Translations under genes and position numbers: made by a program | Shown: positions 42,380 to 50,068 of the stretch, piece after piece | Layout of the letters: every line of letters starts with the position of its first letter | Numbering within the stretch: position 1 is the first letter of the stretch | The notes under the pieces: generated by a model | The model's input: the letters and a program-made list of their open reading frames with translations, nothing else | The model's database searches: none | Told to the model about the DNA's origin: nothing | DNA from: Lachnospiraceae bacterium XBB2008 | Lineage (GTDB): Bacteria > Bacillota > Clostridia > Lachnospirales > Lachnospiraceae | Assembly: GCA_900102235.1 (NCBI GenBank) | Contig: FMVL01000007.1 | Location: forward strand, 1-64,000 | Direction of reading: 5' to 3' | Length of the DNA: 64,000 nt

Positions 42380-43495
42380 ATGGTCAAATTTGTTAAAGAC
42401 GACAGACTGACGATAAAAAAGGGCGGGGAGCCCATATACGATATCGTATATTCCGATAGTTTTGACAGCCTCGGTACCGAGATCTTAAATCTTGAGAAGA
42501 AATATGCAAGAATGTGCATAGTTACGGATTCCAATGTAGGGCCTCTCTACGCCGAGAGTGTTAAAGAAGTTCTTTTATCCGTATGCGATACCGTCACGGT
42601 CTGCGAGATACCGGCCGGTGAAGAAAACAAGACACTAGATACCGTTAAGAGCATCTATAAACATCTGATCGAGAACAGATTCGACCGAAAAGACCTGCTG
42701 ATCGCCCTCGGCGGCGGCGTCATCGGAGACATATGCGGGTATACGGCAGCCACATACCTGCGAGGGATCGATTTCATCCAGGTCCCGACTACTTTACTTG
42801 CTCAATGCGATTCTTCGATAGGCGGTAAGACAGGCGTTGATTTTGACGGATATAAGAACATGGTCGGCGCTTTCCACATGCCCCGCCTGGTCTATATGAA
42901 CTTAAGCGTTCTTAAGACTCTGGAAGACAGGCAATATTATTCGGGCTTTGCCGAAGTCATGAAGCATGGTCTCATCAAGGACGACAAGTTCTATTCATGG
43001 CTCATCGACAATATGTACGAGATCTGTGACAGGGAATATGATACCCTGAAAGTCATGGTCTACAATAACTGCCTGATCAAAGGAAAAGTAGTCGATAACG
43101 ATCCTACGGAACAGGGTGAACGCGCACTCCTTAATTTCGGACACACGATCGGACATGCGATCGAGAAATCGCGTGATTTTAAGATGCTTCACGGCGAATG
43201 CGTGGCACTGGGTGCTGTTGCTGCAGCATTCATATCGTGGCAGCACAAACTCATCTCCATGGAAGAGTTCTATGAGATCCGTGATATGTTCGTGCCTTTT
43301 AATCTGCCCATTTCGATCGAAAACATCGATCCCGAGGAAATACTGGATCTTACCAGATCGGATAAGAAAATGAATGCCGGTCATATACGCTTTATATTGC
43401 TTAACCGTATCGGCTCGGCTATCATAGATGAGACGGTTACTGATGATGATATAATCGGAGCCGTGAAACATATTATATGGAACGAGGATGACTGA
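42380..43495 (+). CDS. aroB: 3-dehydroquinate synthase
   Basis: AroB makes 3-dehydroquinate from DAHP in the shikimate pathway, which leads to tryptophan and other aromatics, using NAD+ and a divalent metal. The NAD-binding motif IALGGGVIGDICGYTAATYLRGI is near residues 108-130, and the PTTLLAQCDSSIGGKTGVDF block near 134-153. Metal ligands: E in FAEVMKHGLI near 190, H in LLNFGHTIGHAIE near 250, H in MLHGECVALGA near 267. Length 371 is normal. The GAGGGA ribosome site is 8 bases upstream. lspA begins on the stop codon of this gene. Confidence 0.96.
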   Translation: MVKFVKDDRLTIKKGGEPIYDIVYSDSFDSLGTEILNLEKKYARMCIVTDSNVGPLYAESVKEVLLSVCDTVTVCEIPAGEENKTLDTVKSIYKHLIENRFDRKDLLIALGGGVIGDICGYTAATYLRGIDFIQVPTTLLAQCDSSIGGKTGVDFDGYKNMVGAFHMPRLVYMNLSVLKTLEDRQYYSGFAEVMKHGLIKDDKFYSWLIDNMYEICDREYDTLKVMVYNNCLIKGKVVDNDPTEQGERALLNFGHTIGHAIEKSRDFKMLHGECVALGAVAAAFISWQHKLISMEEFYEIRDMFVPFNLPISIENIDPEEILDLTRSDKKMNAGHIRFILLNRIGSAIIDETVTDDDIIGAVKHIIWNEDD

Positions 43496-44094
43496 TGACC
43501 AAAAAGCCCGTTGTTAACCTTATATTGGATTTTATCTTCATGTGTCTGCTGATCGTTGCCGATCAGTATACAAAGGCATGGGCTGTTGTCACGCTTAAGG
43601 ATAAGCCTGCCATTCCCATCATTTCCGGTATTCTTGAGCTCAATTATCTGGAAAACCGCGGTGCAGCCTTCGGAATGATGCAGAATCAGAAGATCTTCTT
43701 TATCTTTGTAGCGATCGTCATATTGGGATGCATCGTCTATATGCTCGTAAAAGCTCCCGCATCGAAGAAATACATGATCCTGCATATCCTTCTTACTTTT
43801 ATAGCCGCAGGCGCTATCGGCAATATGATAGACAGGCTCAGTCTTAATTATGTGGTTGATTTCATATATATCAAAGCGATCAATTTCCCTGTATTCAACG
43901 TTGCCGACATATATGTCACCTGTGCGACGATAATCCTTGTGCTGGTCCTTCTTTTTGTATATAAGGATACCGATCTCAGGTTCTTAAGCTTCAGGACCAG
44001 GGGTTACAGGACTTTTGAAGATAAGAATACAGCTTCGTCCGCAGAAGAGTCATCCAAAGAAGAAAAAGCTGAGACAAAATCGGAAAATGAATGA
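43495..44094 (+). CDS. lspA: Lipoprotein signal peptidase (signal peptidase II) with charged tail
   Basis: LspA cuts the signal peptide from prolipoproteins after lipid modification and is needed for the many lipoproteins here. It has four membrane segments. Conserved catalytic residues: the aspartates in GAIGNMIDRL (about residue 117) and FNVADIYVT (about 140). Typical starts ADQYTKAW and YLENRGAAFGM are present. A non-standard tail of about 30 residues after RGYRTFED is Ser/Glu/Lys rich (KNTASSAEESSKEEKAET); this tail encodes part of the overlap with rluD. Its role is unknown. It begins one base within the aroB stop. Confidence 0.94.
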   Translation: MTKKPVVNLILDFIFMCLLIVADQYTKAWAVVTLKDKPAIPIISGILELNYLENRGAAFGMMQNQKIFFIFVAIVILGCIVYMLVKAPASKKYMILHILLTFIAAGAIGNMIDRLSLNYVVDFIYIKAINFPVFNVADIYVTCATIILVLVLLFVYKDTDLRFLSFRTRGYRTFEDKNTASSAEESSKEEKAETKSENE

Positions 44095-45019
44095 TGATAA
44101 AGTCTTTTTTGATATAGTCGACGATGAGGATGACGGTGAGCGTCTCGATAAATGGATAGCGAACATTCATCCCGGATACTCACGCAACTATCTTCAGGCA
44201 CTTATAAGCGACGGAAAGGTGAACATAGACGGCAAGGTCATCACCAAGAATTCATACAGGATCGTAGCCGGTACATCGATAGAGATGACCATTCCGGAAA
44301 GTGAGATCCCGGATATCGAACCATGGGATCATCCTCTTGATATTATCTATGAAGATGATGATATAATCATAGTAAACAAACCAAAGAACATGGTCGTGCA
44401 TCCGGCACCCGGGCATTATAACGATACACTGGTCAATGCACTCGTATATTACTGCAATGATACGCTTTCCGGCATAAACGGCGTTATCCGTCCCGGTATC
44501 GTTCATCGTATAGATAAAGATACAACCGGTTCACTCATAGTATGCAAGAACGATAAAGCCCATGCGGCCATTGCAGGGCAGCTGAAGGTTCACAGCATAA
44601 AGCGTACTTACCGTGCGATCGTTTGCGGCGTGATAGATCAGGATGAACTGACTGTATCCGGTTTCATAGGACGTGATCCGCGTGACAGGATGAAATTCAC
44701 GGTCACTGATGATATGCACGGCAAATCAGCGATCACACATGTAAAGGTCCTTAACCGGTTTAAGAATCATACGGAAGTCGAATGCAGGCTTGAGACCGGC
44801 CGTACGCATCAGATAAGGGTTCATATGGATCATATCCGTCATCCTGTGCTCGGCGATCCGCTATACGGACACGATCTCGGAATGAAGCCGCCGATGAAAC
44901 TTGAAGGACAATGCCTGCACGCATACATCATAGGCTTTGAACATCCGTCCACGGGTGAATATATGGAGTTTTCGGCACCATTACCCGAATACTACGAAAA
45001 ATTGCTGACGATCATTTGA
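44087..45019 (+). CDS. rluD: RluD-type 23S rRNA pseudouridine synthase
   Basis: Pseudouridine synthase of the RluA/RluC/RluD family. The N-terminal S4 RNA-binding domain (RLDKWIANIHPGYSRNYLQALISDGKVNIDG, about residues 18-50) is followed by the catalytic domain: IVHRIDKDTTGSLIVCKND with the catalytic aspartate near 140, KRTYRAIV, CRLETGRTHQIRVHM near 230 and GDPLYG near 260. I use ATG 44087 with AGGA-like GGAAAA upstream; the longer reading from 44015 extends into lspA. It overlaps the end of lspA by 8 bases. Rlu specificity cannot be told from sequence alone. Confidence 0.92.
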   Translation: MNDDKVFFDIVDDEDDGERLDKWIANIHPGYSRNYLQALISDGKVNIDGKVITKNSYRIVAGTSIEMTIPESEIPDIEPWDHPLDIIYEDDDIIIVNKPKNMVVHPAPGHYNDTLVNALVYYCNDTLSGINGVIRPGIVHRIDKDTTGSLIVCKNDKAHAAIAGQLKVHSIKRTYRAIVCGVIDQDELTVSGFIGRDPRDRMKFTVTDDMHGKSAITHVKVLNRFKNHTEVECRLETGRTHQIRVHMDHIRHPVLGDPLYGHDLGMKPPMKLEGQCLHAYIIGFEHPSTGEYMEFSAPLPEYYEKLLTII

Positions 45020-45044
45020 TGTCTCTGAGAAAGGAGTGTTGTCT

Positions 45045-45680
45045 ATGAATACTGTTATAACGATAGGAAGACAATTCGGATCCGGCGGTCGTGAGATCGG
45101 CGAAAAACTCGCGGCACATTTTGATATACCGTATTATGATAAAGAACTGATCAACAGAGTCGCCAAAGACTCCGGATTCTGTCAGGAGATCATTGAGAGC
45201 AACGACGAGCGTCCTACCAGCTCATTTCTCTATAATCTGGTAATGGACACATATTCGTTCGGCTATAACTCATCTTCATATATCGATATGCCGATCAGCC
45301 ATAAGATATTCCTGGCTCAGTTCGATACCATCAAGAAGATCGCAGACGAAGGAGCTTGCGTCATAGTCGGAAGATGTGCCGATTATGCACTTTCCGAAAG
45401 AACAAATGTAGTAAACCTGTTCATCAGTGCAAACGAGGAATGCAGGATCAAAAGGATCAAGGAACGTCATCCCGATATCACGACCGATTCAAAGGCACGC
45501 GATATGATGATCAAGAAGGATAAGCAGAGACAGAGCTATTATAATTACTATGCATCCGGGAAATGGGGACATGCTTCAACATATGACATGACAATAAACA
45601 GTTCCATCCTGGGTCTGGACGGAACTGCAGATCTTATTGCAAAGTATGTTGAGGAGTTTGACCGAAAAAGTCAACAGTGA
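45045..45680 (+). CDS. Cytidylate kinase-like family protein
   Basis: This belongs to the cytidylate kinase-like family, P-loop nucleoside-monophosphate kinase relatives. The Walker A variant GRQFGSGGREIGEKLA is at residues 9-24, with AHFDIPYYDKELINRVAKDSG following. VIVGRCADYALSE near 105 and the RIKERH region near 138 fit an NMP kinase-type lid. Actual substrate is not known. I use ATG 45045, with AAGGAG 8 bases upstream. It ends the conserved rightward block; an AT-rich accessory region follows. Confidence 0.85.
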   Translation: MNTVITIGRQFGSGGREIGEKLAAHFDIPYYDKELINRVAKDSGFCQEIIESNDERPTSSFLYNLVMDTYSFGYNSSSYIDMPISHKIFLAQFDTIKKIADEGACVIVGRCADYALSERTNVVNLFISANEECRIKRIKERHPDITTDSKARDMMIKKDKQRQSYYNYYASGKWGHASTYDMTINSSILGLDGTADLIAKYVEEFDRKSQQ

Positions 45681-45713
45681 CCGGCTTAGTCAAAACAGTG
45701 TATTTTCGCATAT

Positions 45714-46775
45714 TTAATCATTTTTCTTAAAATCAACGGCACCCGCAGCAAGACGTTTATGCTCGTCGTCGATGGCAGCATAGTAATCGATGGTGGTATT
45801 GACGTTTTCATGCCCCAAAACGTCGGCTACAAGCCTTATATCGCCTGTTTCACGGTATAGGGCAGTGCCGTAAGTGCTCCGCAGTTTATGCGGAGTTATT
45901 TTTTTGTTCGGAACGACCATTTTGGCGTACTTTTTGACCAGTCTCTCGATAGCTGAAATGCTTATTCTTTTATTTTCTAACGAATAGAAGAGTGCTTGCT
46001 CATGCCCGGATTCAGGACATATTGTACTACGCCAACCTTCTATATACGTTTTTAACGCATTATTTACTTCGTCTCCAAAGTAAATAATATCTTGAGCCCC
46101 ACCTTTCCTCACAATTGTTAAAGAATTCACAATCATATCAACATCTCCAACATCAAGTCCGGCACATTCCGAGACGCGGATACCGGTATTTAGCATGAGC
46201 GTGAGTATCGCCAGATCTCTTTCCCTTGTTTTAGAACAATATGCAAGCTGTCTGTCAGACATCTGTGAATTACCAAATTCAATTGCGTTTAGTATGGCCC
46301 GAACCTCATAATTGTCCATACGTACGATATTTTTGTCCTTTTTTATTCGTGGTAATTTAACCAGAGTCATCGGATCTTTTTGCAGATATTCGTGTTCGAC
46401 CTGATATTTGAACATGCCACGAAGCGGACTCATTTTACGTGCGATTGCCTTTTTGCCGTTTTCGTGTTGTTCACCGATCATATTGAACTCAAGATACCTT
46501 TGATATTCGACAATGTCTTCGCTGGTCAGATTTGAAAGATCGTCTATATTGATTTTTGAGATCTCTTTATCACGGAAATATGGGTTACGGTCCTTTAAAA
46601 ATCGAAAAAACATCAGCAGGTCATAAGAGTATGCAACAAGCGTACTCGGTTGTGACGAAATCTGTTTTTCATATATATAATCACGTGCAGGCTGAGGAAG
46701 CTCCATAAGGAGTTTCTGAAGTTTGATCTTGATAGAACGGTTTTTGTTTTTGTAGTATTCGGAATCTTTTCCCAT
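45714..46775 (-). CDS. Tyrosine recombinase (XerC/D-like)
   Basis: A 353-residue site-specific recombinase. An N-terminal core-binding domain (about residues 20-140) is followed by the catalytic domain with all active-site residues: R200 (TGIRVSE), K224 (VRKGGAQ), H296 and R299 (TPHKLR), H322 (LGHENV) and Y331 or Y332 (TTIDYYAAI). The length and sequence style suit either a housekeeping XerC-like protein, often found at this locus in Lachnospiraceae, or an integrase of the accessory region to its right. The start has AGGA about 10 bases upstream. A perfect 9-bp inverted repeat lies upstream of the start (46873-46904). Confidence 0.85.
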   Translation of the reverse strand: MGKDSEYYKNKNRSIKIKLQKLLMELPQPARDYIYEKQISSQPSTLVAYSYDLLMFFRFLKDRNPYFRDKEISKINIDDLSNLTSEDIVEYQRYLEFNMIGEQHENGKKAIARKMSPLRGMFKYQVEHEYLQKDPMTLVKLPRIKKDKNIVRMDNYEVRAILNAIEFGNSQMSDRQLAYCSKTRERDLAILTLMLNTGIRVSECAGLDVGDVDMIVNSLTIVRKGGAQDIIYFGDEVNNALKTYIEGWRSTICPESGHEQALFYSLENKRISISAIERLVKKYAKMVVPNKKITPHKLRSTYGTALYRETGDIRLVADVLGHENVNTTIDYYAAIDDEHKRLAAGAVDFKKND

Positions 46776-46872
46776 AATGTATATTCCTGCAAGAAAATCA
46801 ATGAAAACGTATATATTCTAATATACCATATTTAGAGGTTTGAAACCACTCTCGCCACTATTTATGGGTTAA

Positions 46873-46904
46873 TCTAGCCGAAAAACTGATATTTATCGGC
46901 TAGA
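46873..46904 (-). terminator. Inverted repeat between the recombinase and nuclease genes
   Basis: TCTAGCCGA/TCGGCTAGA, 9 bp perfect, 14-base loop. Reading leftward it follows the stop of the nuclease gene, so it could terminate that transcript, though no T run follows. It lies about 100 bases from the recombinase start, so a recombinase-binding or att site is also possible. Confidence 0.4.
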
Positions 46905-46931
46905 TAGATTGAAACATTTTATACTATCTCA

Positions 46932-48050
46932 CTATATGTAAAGGCTCTTTGTGATCCATTTTTCACTTCCATTCGTTATATCGTTTTGGATTATCTGGCA
47001 TATCTCGTTAGCGGCTGATTCTATTATTGATTTGATTCTACTTGATTTTCTGGATGATTCAGATGACAGCCTGATTCTAATTAATTTCCAATCTGTTTCT
47101 TTAATTAAGTTTTCCTTTTTTTGATCGGAATTTATTTCTGTAGTATCGGTACTATGCCAAATCTCACCATCTAGTTCAACTGCGTACATATAATAGGAAG
47201 TATTTAACTTATTCAATATAATAATAGGAATATCTATCTCCATTGGTGTAATAATACTTGTTGTAGATAAACATACCAAACAGATGTATTCGTTAATATC
47301 GAGATACGTACCAAGAAGTGAGTCTATAACTCTTCGTAGAACTACTTCCAAATTACTTCCAGTAACTCCTTGTTCTATCGATTCAAGACTGTTTTTTTTC
47401 TTTCTACTAATTGTGGCTTGTGTATAATTTCCGCGGTTGTTTCTTATTATTTTTCTGCGGGCCTCTAATCTGTTCTCATTTAGATGACATTTCTTTAGGA
47501 GATCCGCCACATAATCTGTACTACAACCATAGAGTAATGCAATTTCTCCTGTAGTCAAATCTTTTACTTTTGATAAGTAATGTAGTAAGTAAAATAATTC
47601 TTCTATGCTTTTCACATCAAATCTTTTTGTTGTAGCATCCTTAAGTCGTTGTTTTGAGTTTATTGACATTTCATATTGATTTTTTATTCCGGGATTGTTT
47701 CTATAATTGTCTATACTGTACTCTTCTAATACTCCTTGTAGACGAGTCAATTCTTGATTGTAAAGTTGCTCACATTCCATTAAATCAAAAGAGTTATAAT
47801 ACCATCCCAATCTTTTATATAAATCCGGAAAGCCAAGATGATTAGTATATTTTCTGAGTTCGGCATTTGTCATTCGTTTGACAAATTTCAGTACATATAG
47901 TGTATTAACATATGATTCTACGCTGGACCAATTATCTAAAACCTTACTTAACCAATGGGGATCATCCTTTATTCTTTTGTAGTATGAAGAAAGATTTATA
48001 GGTATATCTTCATCCAAAGTTTCTTCTTCTAACCATTCATATTTTTTCAT
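46932..48050 (-). CDS. AT-rich accessory protein with a Vsr/DUF559-like nuclease signature
   Basis: A 372-residue protein I cannot assign to a named family. The C-terminal third looks like a Vsr/DUF559-type PD-(D/E)XK nuclease: E235 (SNLEVVLRRVI), D273 (MEIDIPIII), E292-x-D294 (YAVELDGEIWHS), D309 and K312 (SDQKKENLIKETD), then WKLIRIRL. That is the order of very-short-patch repair and related enzymes. The N-terminal two thirds is helical with a helix-turn-helix-like stretch, LTTGEIALLYGCSTDYVADLLKK (about 165-187). Base composition is much more AT-rich than the neighbours, a sign of recent arrival. It lies 50 bases downstream of the RHH gene and probably shares its transcript. The nuclease reading is an inference. 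Confidence 0.5.
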   Translation of the reverse strand: MKKYEWLEEETLDEDIPINLSSYYKRIKDDPHWLSKVLDNWSSVESYVNTLYVLKFVKRMTNAELRKYTNHLGFPDLYKRLGWYYNSFDLMECEQLYNQELTRLQGVLEEYSIDNYRNNPGIKNQYEMSINSKQRLKDATTKRFDVKSIEELFYLLHYLSKVKDLTTGEIALLYGCSTDYVADLLKKCHLNENRLEARRKIIRNNRGNYTQATISRKKKNSLESIEQGVTGSNLEVVLRRVIDSLLGTYLDINEYICLVCLSTTSIITPMEIDIPIIILNKLNTSYYMYAVELDGEIWHSTDTTEINSDQKKENLIKETDWKLIRIRLSSESSRKSSRIKSIIESAANEICQIIQNDITNGSEKWITKSLYI

Positions 48051-48100
48051 GTTTCTATACTCTCCTATATTGTCTCAAGGATGTAAACACTTCCAATACT

Positions 48101-48280
48101 TCATTTATATATATCTTGTGTAGAACTCTTCTTTTGCTTTTTGAAGAAATCTTCAAGAGCGGCTTCTACAATTGAAGTCTTAGGAATCCTTGATTCCATA
48201 GAGTATCGATCTATCTCATCCCATAATTCTTGCTTGATATATAAGTTTATAAAATGACCATCTTTTTTCTGTCTTCCCAT
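48101..48280 (-). CDS. Small ribbon-helix-helix type DNA-binding protein
   Basis: A 59-residue basic protein that I translated by hand. The start is MGRQKKDGHFINLYIKQELW, a beta strand followed by DEIDRYSMESRIPKTSIVEAALEDFFKK, a two-helix pattern like CopG/Arc/MetJ repressors. The ATG at 48280 has an AAGGTG ribosome site 8 bases away. Downstream is the nuclease-like gene with a 50-base gap, so the two look like a bicistronic unit. A perfect 9-bp inverted repeat overlapping the promoter region (48337-48358) suggests self-repression. RHH assignment is by pattern, not by search. RHH antitoxins pair with toxins, but the partner here is far larger than a toxin. Confidence 0.6.
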   Translation of the reverse strand: MGRQKKDGHFINLYIKQELWDEIDRYSMESRIPKTSIVEAALEDFFKKQKKSSTQDIYK

Positions 48281-48314
48281 AATGTTTTCACCTTATAAAA
48301 TTCCAAAATATATA

Positions 48315-48358
48315 TTTATACTATATGATAATTTGGCACAATATTCAATAATATTGTG
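48315..48358 (-). promoter_or_regulatory. Candidate promoter and operator for the RHH-nuclease unit
   Basis: On the minus strand TTGTGC (48341-48336) and TATAAA (48320-48315) could be -35 and -10 elements with a short 15-base spacer. The perfect palindrome CACAATATT/AATATTGTG (48337-48345 and 48350-48358) overlaps the -35 box. This is where a self-repressing RHH protein would be expected to bind. Confidence 0.4.
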
Positions 48359-48510
48359 GAATAATGTATAAATATATAGAGAGTCATGAAATTCTTCAAT
48401 ATGATTTTTGATCTATGATAAATAGTTGTACCAATAGATATATTGGTATAAACCAAAACAATATAAATGAATGATCAACTTTTTATGTGTTTCTATGGTA
48501 CATATAAATG

Positions 48511-48564
48511 CTAATCTGCTTCTTCTCTGACAAACTCAAATGTTTTTATGATGATTCTTGCCAA
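48511..48564 (-). pseudogene. Probable 3' remnant of a gene interrupted by the IS21-type element
   Basis: On the minus strand this piece translates as LARIIIKTFEFVREEAD and ends in TAG, a plausible C-terminal helix. It lies directly outside the end of the IS21-type repeats. Together with the 36-codon fragment at 48859-48969 it could be one acetyltransferase-like gene split by the element, but neither piece is long enough to prove it. Confidence 0.3.
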
Positions 48565-48566
48565 TC

Positions 48567-48656
48567 TGGGACAACGTTCTTGTAACTCGCGGACAACGTT
48601 CCCGAAATATACGGACAGCGTTCTTGAATTATTCGGACAAAGAACACTGTCCCAGA
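48567..48656. repeat. Four 22-bp tandem repeats, terminal repeats of an IS21-type element
   Basis: GGACAACGTTCTTG, GGACAACGTTCCCG and GGACAGCGTTCTTG start at 48569, 48591 and 48613, exactly 22 bases apart; a fourth, diverged copy (GGACAAAGAACACTG) starts at 48635. IS21-family elements carry such multiple repeats near their ends, where the transposase binds. The outer end reads TGGGAC at 48567, fitting the TG...CA termini of the family. An istB tail lies inside, at 48692-48862. Confidence 0.6.
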
Positions 48657-48691
48657 GGGACAAGCTGGCATCTTAAGTTGTACGTGTATCA

Positions 48692-48862
48692 CTAAACGGC
48701 TTCGCCGTCATCAGCCGAAGGCTGGTGTTCGACCGTAGGGCGCCTTGATGGTACCTTTAGATCGATACGGTATGCGTTTCTGACCAAGCGGTCAAGTAGC
48801 CGGATAATACAGGTGGTTCCCTGTACAGAGAATATACCGATACCTGCGGCTTCATAATTCAT
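48692..48862 (-). pseudogene. istB: IstB-like ATPase C-terminal remnant of an IS21-type element
   Basis: A 56-residue open frame on the minus strand contains TCIIRLLDRLVRNAYRIDLK, which closely resembles the IstB tail pattern DRIVHNAYRLEL; the rest of the ATPase and all of the transposase are missing. The stop lies 36 bases from the terminal repeat array, as in intact IS21 elements. It is thus the last piece of a decayed copy. Confidence 0.5.
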
Positions 48863-48969
48863 GATGAGTCGAATGCACCTTCATTCGGAAGCGGTTTTCT
48901 GTCCATAAACGGATAGAAATACTTAATATTGCTGTCATCAATACCTGTAATCTGAATTTTAGTTTTCAT
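48859..48969 (-). pseudogene. Truncated 5' part of a small gene, possibly GNAT-like
   Basis: A 36-codon frame starts inside the hflX end (11-base overlap) and reads MKTKIQITGIDDSNIKYFYP, then FMDRKPLPNEGAFDSS. The segment DDSNIKYFYPF is like the start of GNAT-type proteins of Lachnospiraceae (for example LTKENIEYFKPY, as I recall). The IS21 remnant begins right after it. Confidence 0.35.
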
Positions 48970-50068
48970 ATAAATTCATACTCTCTTTCAGGTCTGCAAG
49001 AGCTTTGAAAAGTTGATCGAGACCTGTTCCGTTTTTTACGGATGTAAGTACGCCGATGTTTGCACGTTCGTCATAAAGCTTTTCATCATGATCTGCAGGC
49101 AGCTTATCAGTTTTATTGAATACCGTTACGATCGGTTTGCCTTCGATGCCGAGTTCCCTGAGCGTATCGTATACGATCCTGATATGCATGTCCCGCTCCG
49201 GATCCGAAGCATCGACTACATGGATCAGGATATCGGCAAACCCGGCTTCCTCAAGCGTACTTCTGAAAGCGTCTATAAGATTATGCGGCAGTTTGTTGAT
49301 GAAACCGACCGTATCCGTGAGCAGGAACTGAGTTCCGTCGGGAAACCTGCATTTCCTAGTGGTAGGATCCAGCGTCGCAAAAAGCTTATCATCGGCATAA
49401 ACTTCCGCTTCGGTAAGGCGGTTTAAAAGTGTTGATTTGCCTGCATTGGTATAGCCGATGATCGCAGCTATCGGTGTGGTCCCGTTTATGCGTCTCTTCC
49501 GCGTATTCTCGCGCATCTGACCAAGATGCCGGATCTCTTTGTTCAGAGATGCGATCCGTGACTTTACACGTCTTCTGTCAGTTTCAAGTTTGGTCTCGCC
49601 CGGACCTCTGGTCCCGATACCTCCGCCCTGACGGGAAAGACTTACCCCGAGCCCCTGAAGATGCGAAAGCCTGTACTTAAGCTGCGCCATTTCGACCTGA
49701 AGCTTACCTTCCCTGGTCATCGCATGAGCTGCGAATATATCGAGGATCAGGATGGTCCGGTCTATGACCTTGGTATCCAGGATCTGAGTCAGATTTCTTA
49801 TCTGGGAAGGACTGAGTTCATCATCGCATACGATCCCGTCTGCATCATGCATGTCTATGAGTTCACGCAGCTCATCGGCTTTGCCTTTCCCGATATAGGT
49901 TGCCGGATCCGGGTGCTGTCTCTTCTGAATAAACTGAAAAAGAGCCTCTCCTCCTGCTGTATCGAGCAGATCTGCAAGCTCATCCAGCGAAGAATAGGCT
50001 TCTTCCTCGTCACGCTCGGCGATACCTACGAGTATATATTTTTCTTTGGGGTCATTTCCCATCGCCAT
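48959..50068 (-). CDS. hflX: GTPase HflX
   Basis: HflX is a ribosome-associated GTPase that splits stalled ribosomes under stress. The N-terminal HflX domain ends in the glycine-rich GGGIGTRGPGETKLETDRRR near residues 152-171. The G domain follows: IIGYTNAGKSTLLN (G1, about 205), DTVGF (G3, near 257), VFNKTDKL (G4, near 322). Length 369 is normal. ATG 50068 lies in the 3' end of the preceding radical SAM gene (17-base overlap). It is the last gene of the gpx-led transcript. The IS remnant begins right after its stop. Confidence 0.96.
   Translation of the reverse strand: MAMGNDPKEKYILVGIAERDEEEAYSSLDELADLLDTAGGEALFQFIQKRQHPDPATYIGKGKADELRELIDMHDADGIVCDDELSPSQIRNLTQILDTKVIDRTILILDIFAAHAMTREGKLQVEMAQLKYRLSHLQGLGVSLSRQGGGIGTRGPGETKLETDRRRVKSRIASLNKEIRHLGQMRENTRKRRINGTTPIAAIIGYTNAGKSTLLNRLTEAEVYADDKLFATLDPTTRKCRFPDGTQFLLTDTVGFINKLPHNLIDAFRSTLEEAGFADILIHVVDASDPERDMHIRIVYDTLRELGIEGKPIVTVFNKTDKLPADHDEKLYDERANIGVLTSVKNGTGLDQLFKALADLKESMNLYEN

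Noticed and set aside
48569-48656. CRISPR-like array from 22-bp repeats
   Set aside because: Units are directly adjacent at 22-base steps with only 8 variable bases between 14-base cores, no cas genes, and an IstB-like tail nearby; IS21 terminal repeats explain it better.
48690-48760. tRNA-like fold in the GC-rich patch
   Set aside because: It has a small hairpin (ACGGCTTCGCCGT) but no TpsiC-arm sequence or cloverleaf; it lies in the istB remnant.
45714-48969. A complete integrative element with att sites
   Set aside because: I found no direct repeat flanking the region and the recombinase may be the housekeeping XerC-like gene of this locus; only the AT-rich genes and the IS remnant are clearly foreign.
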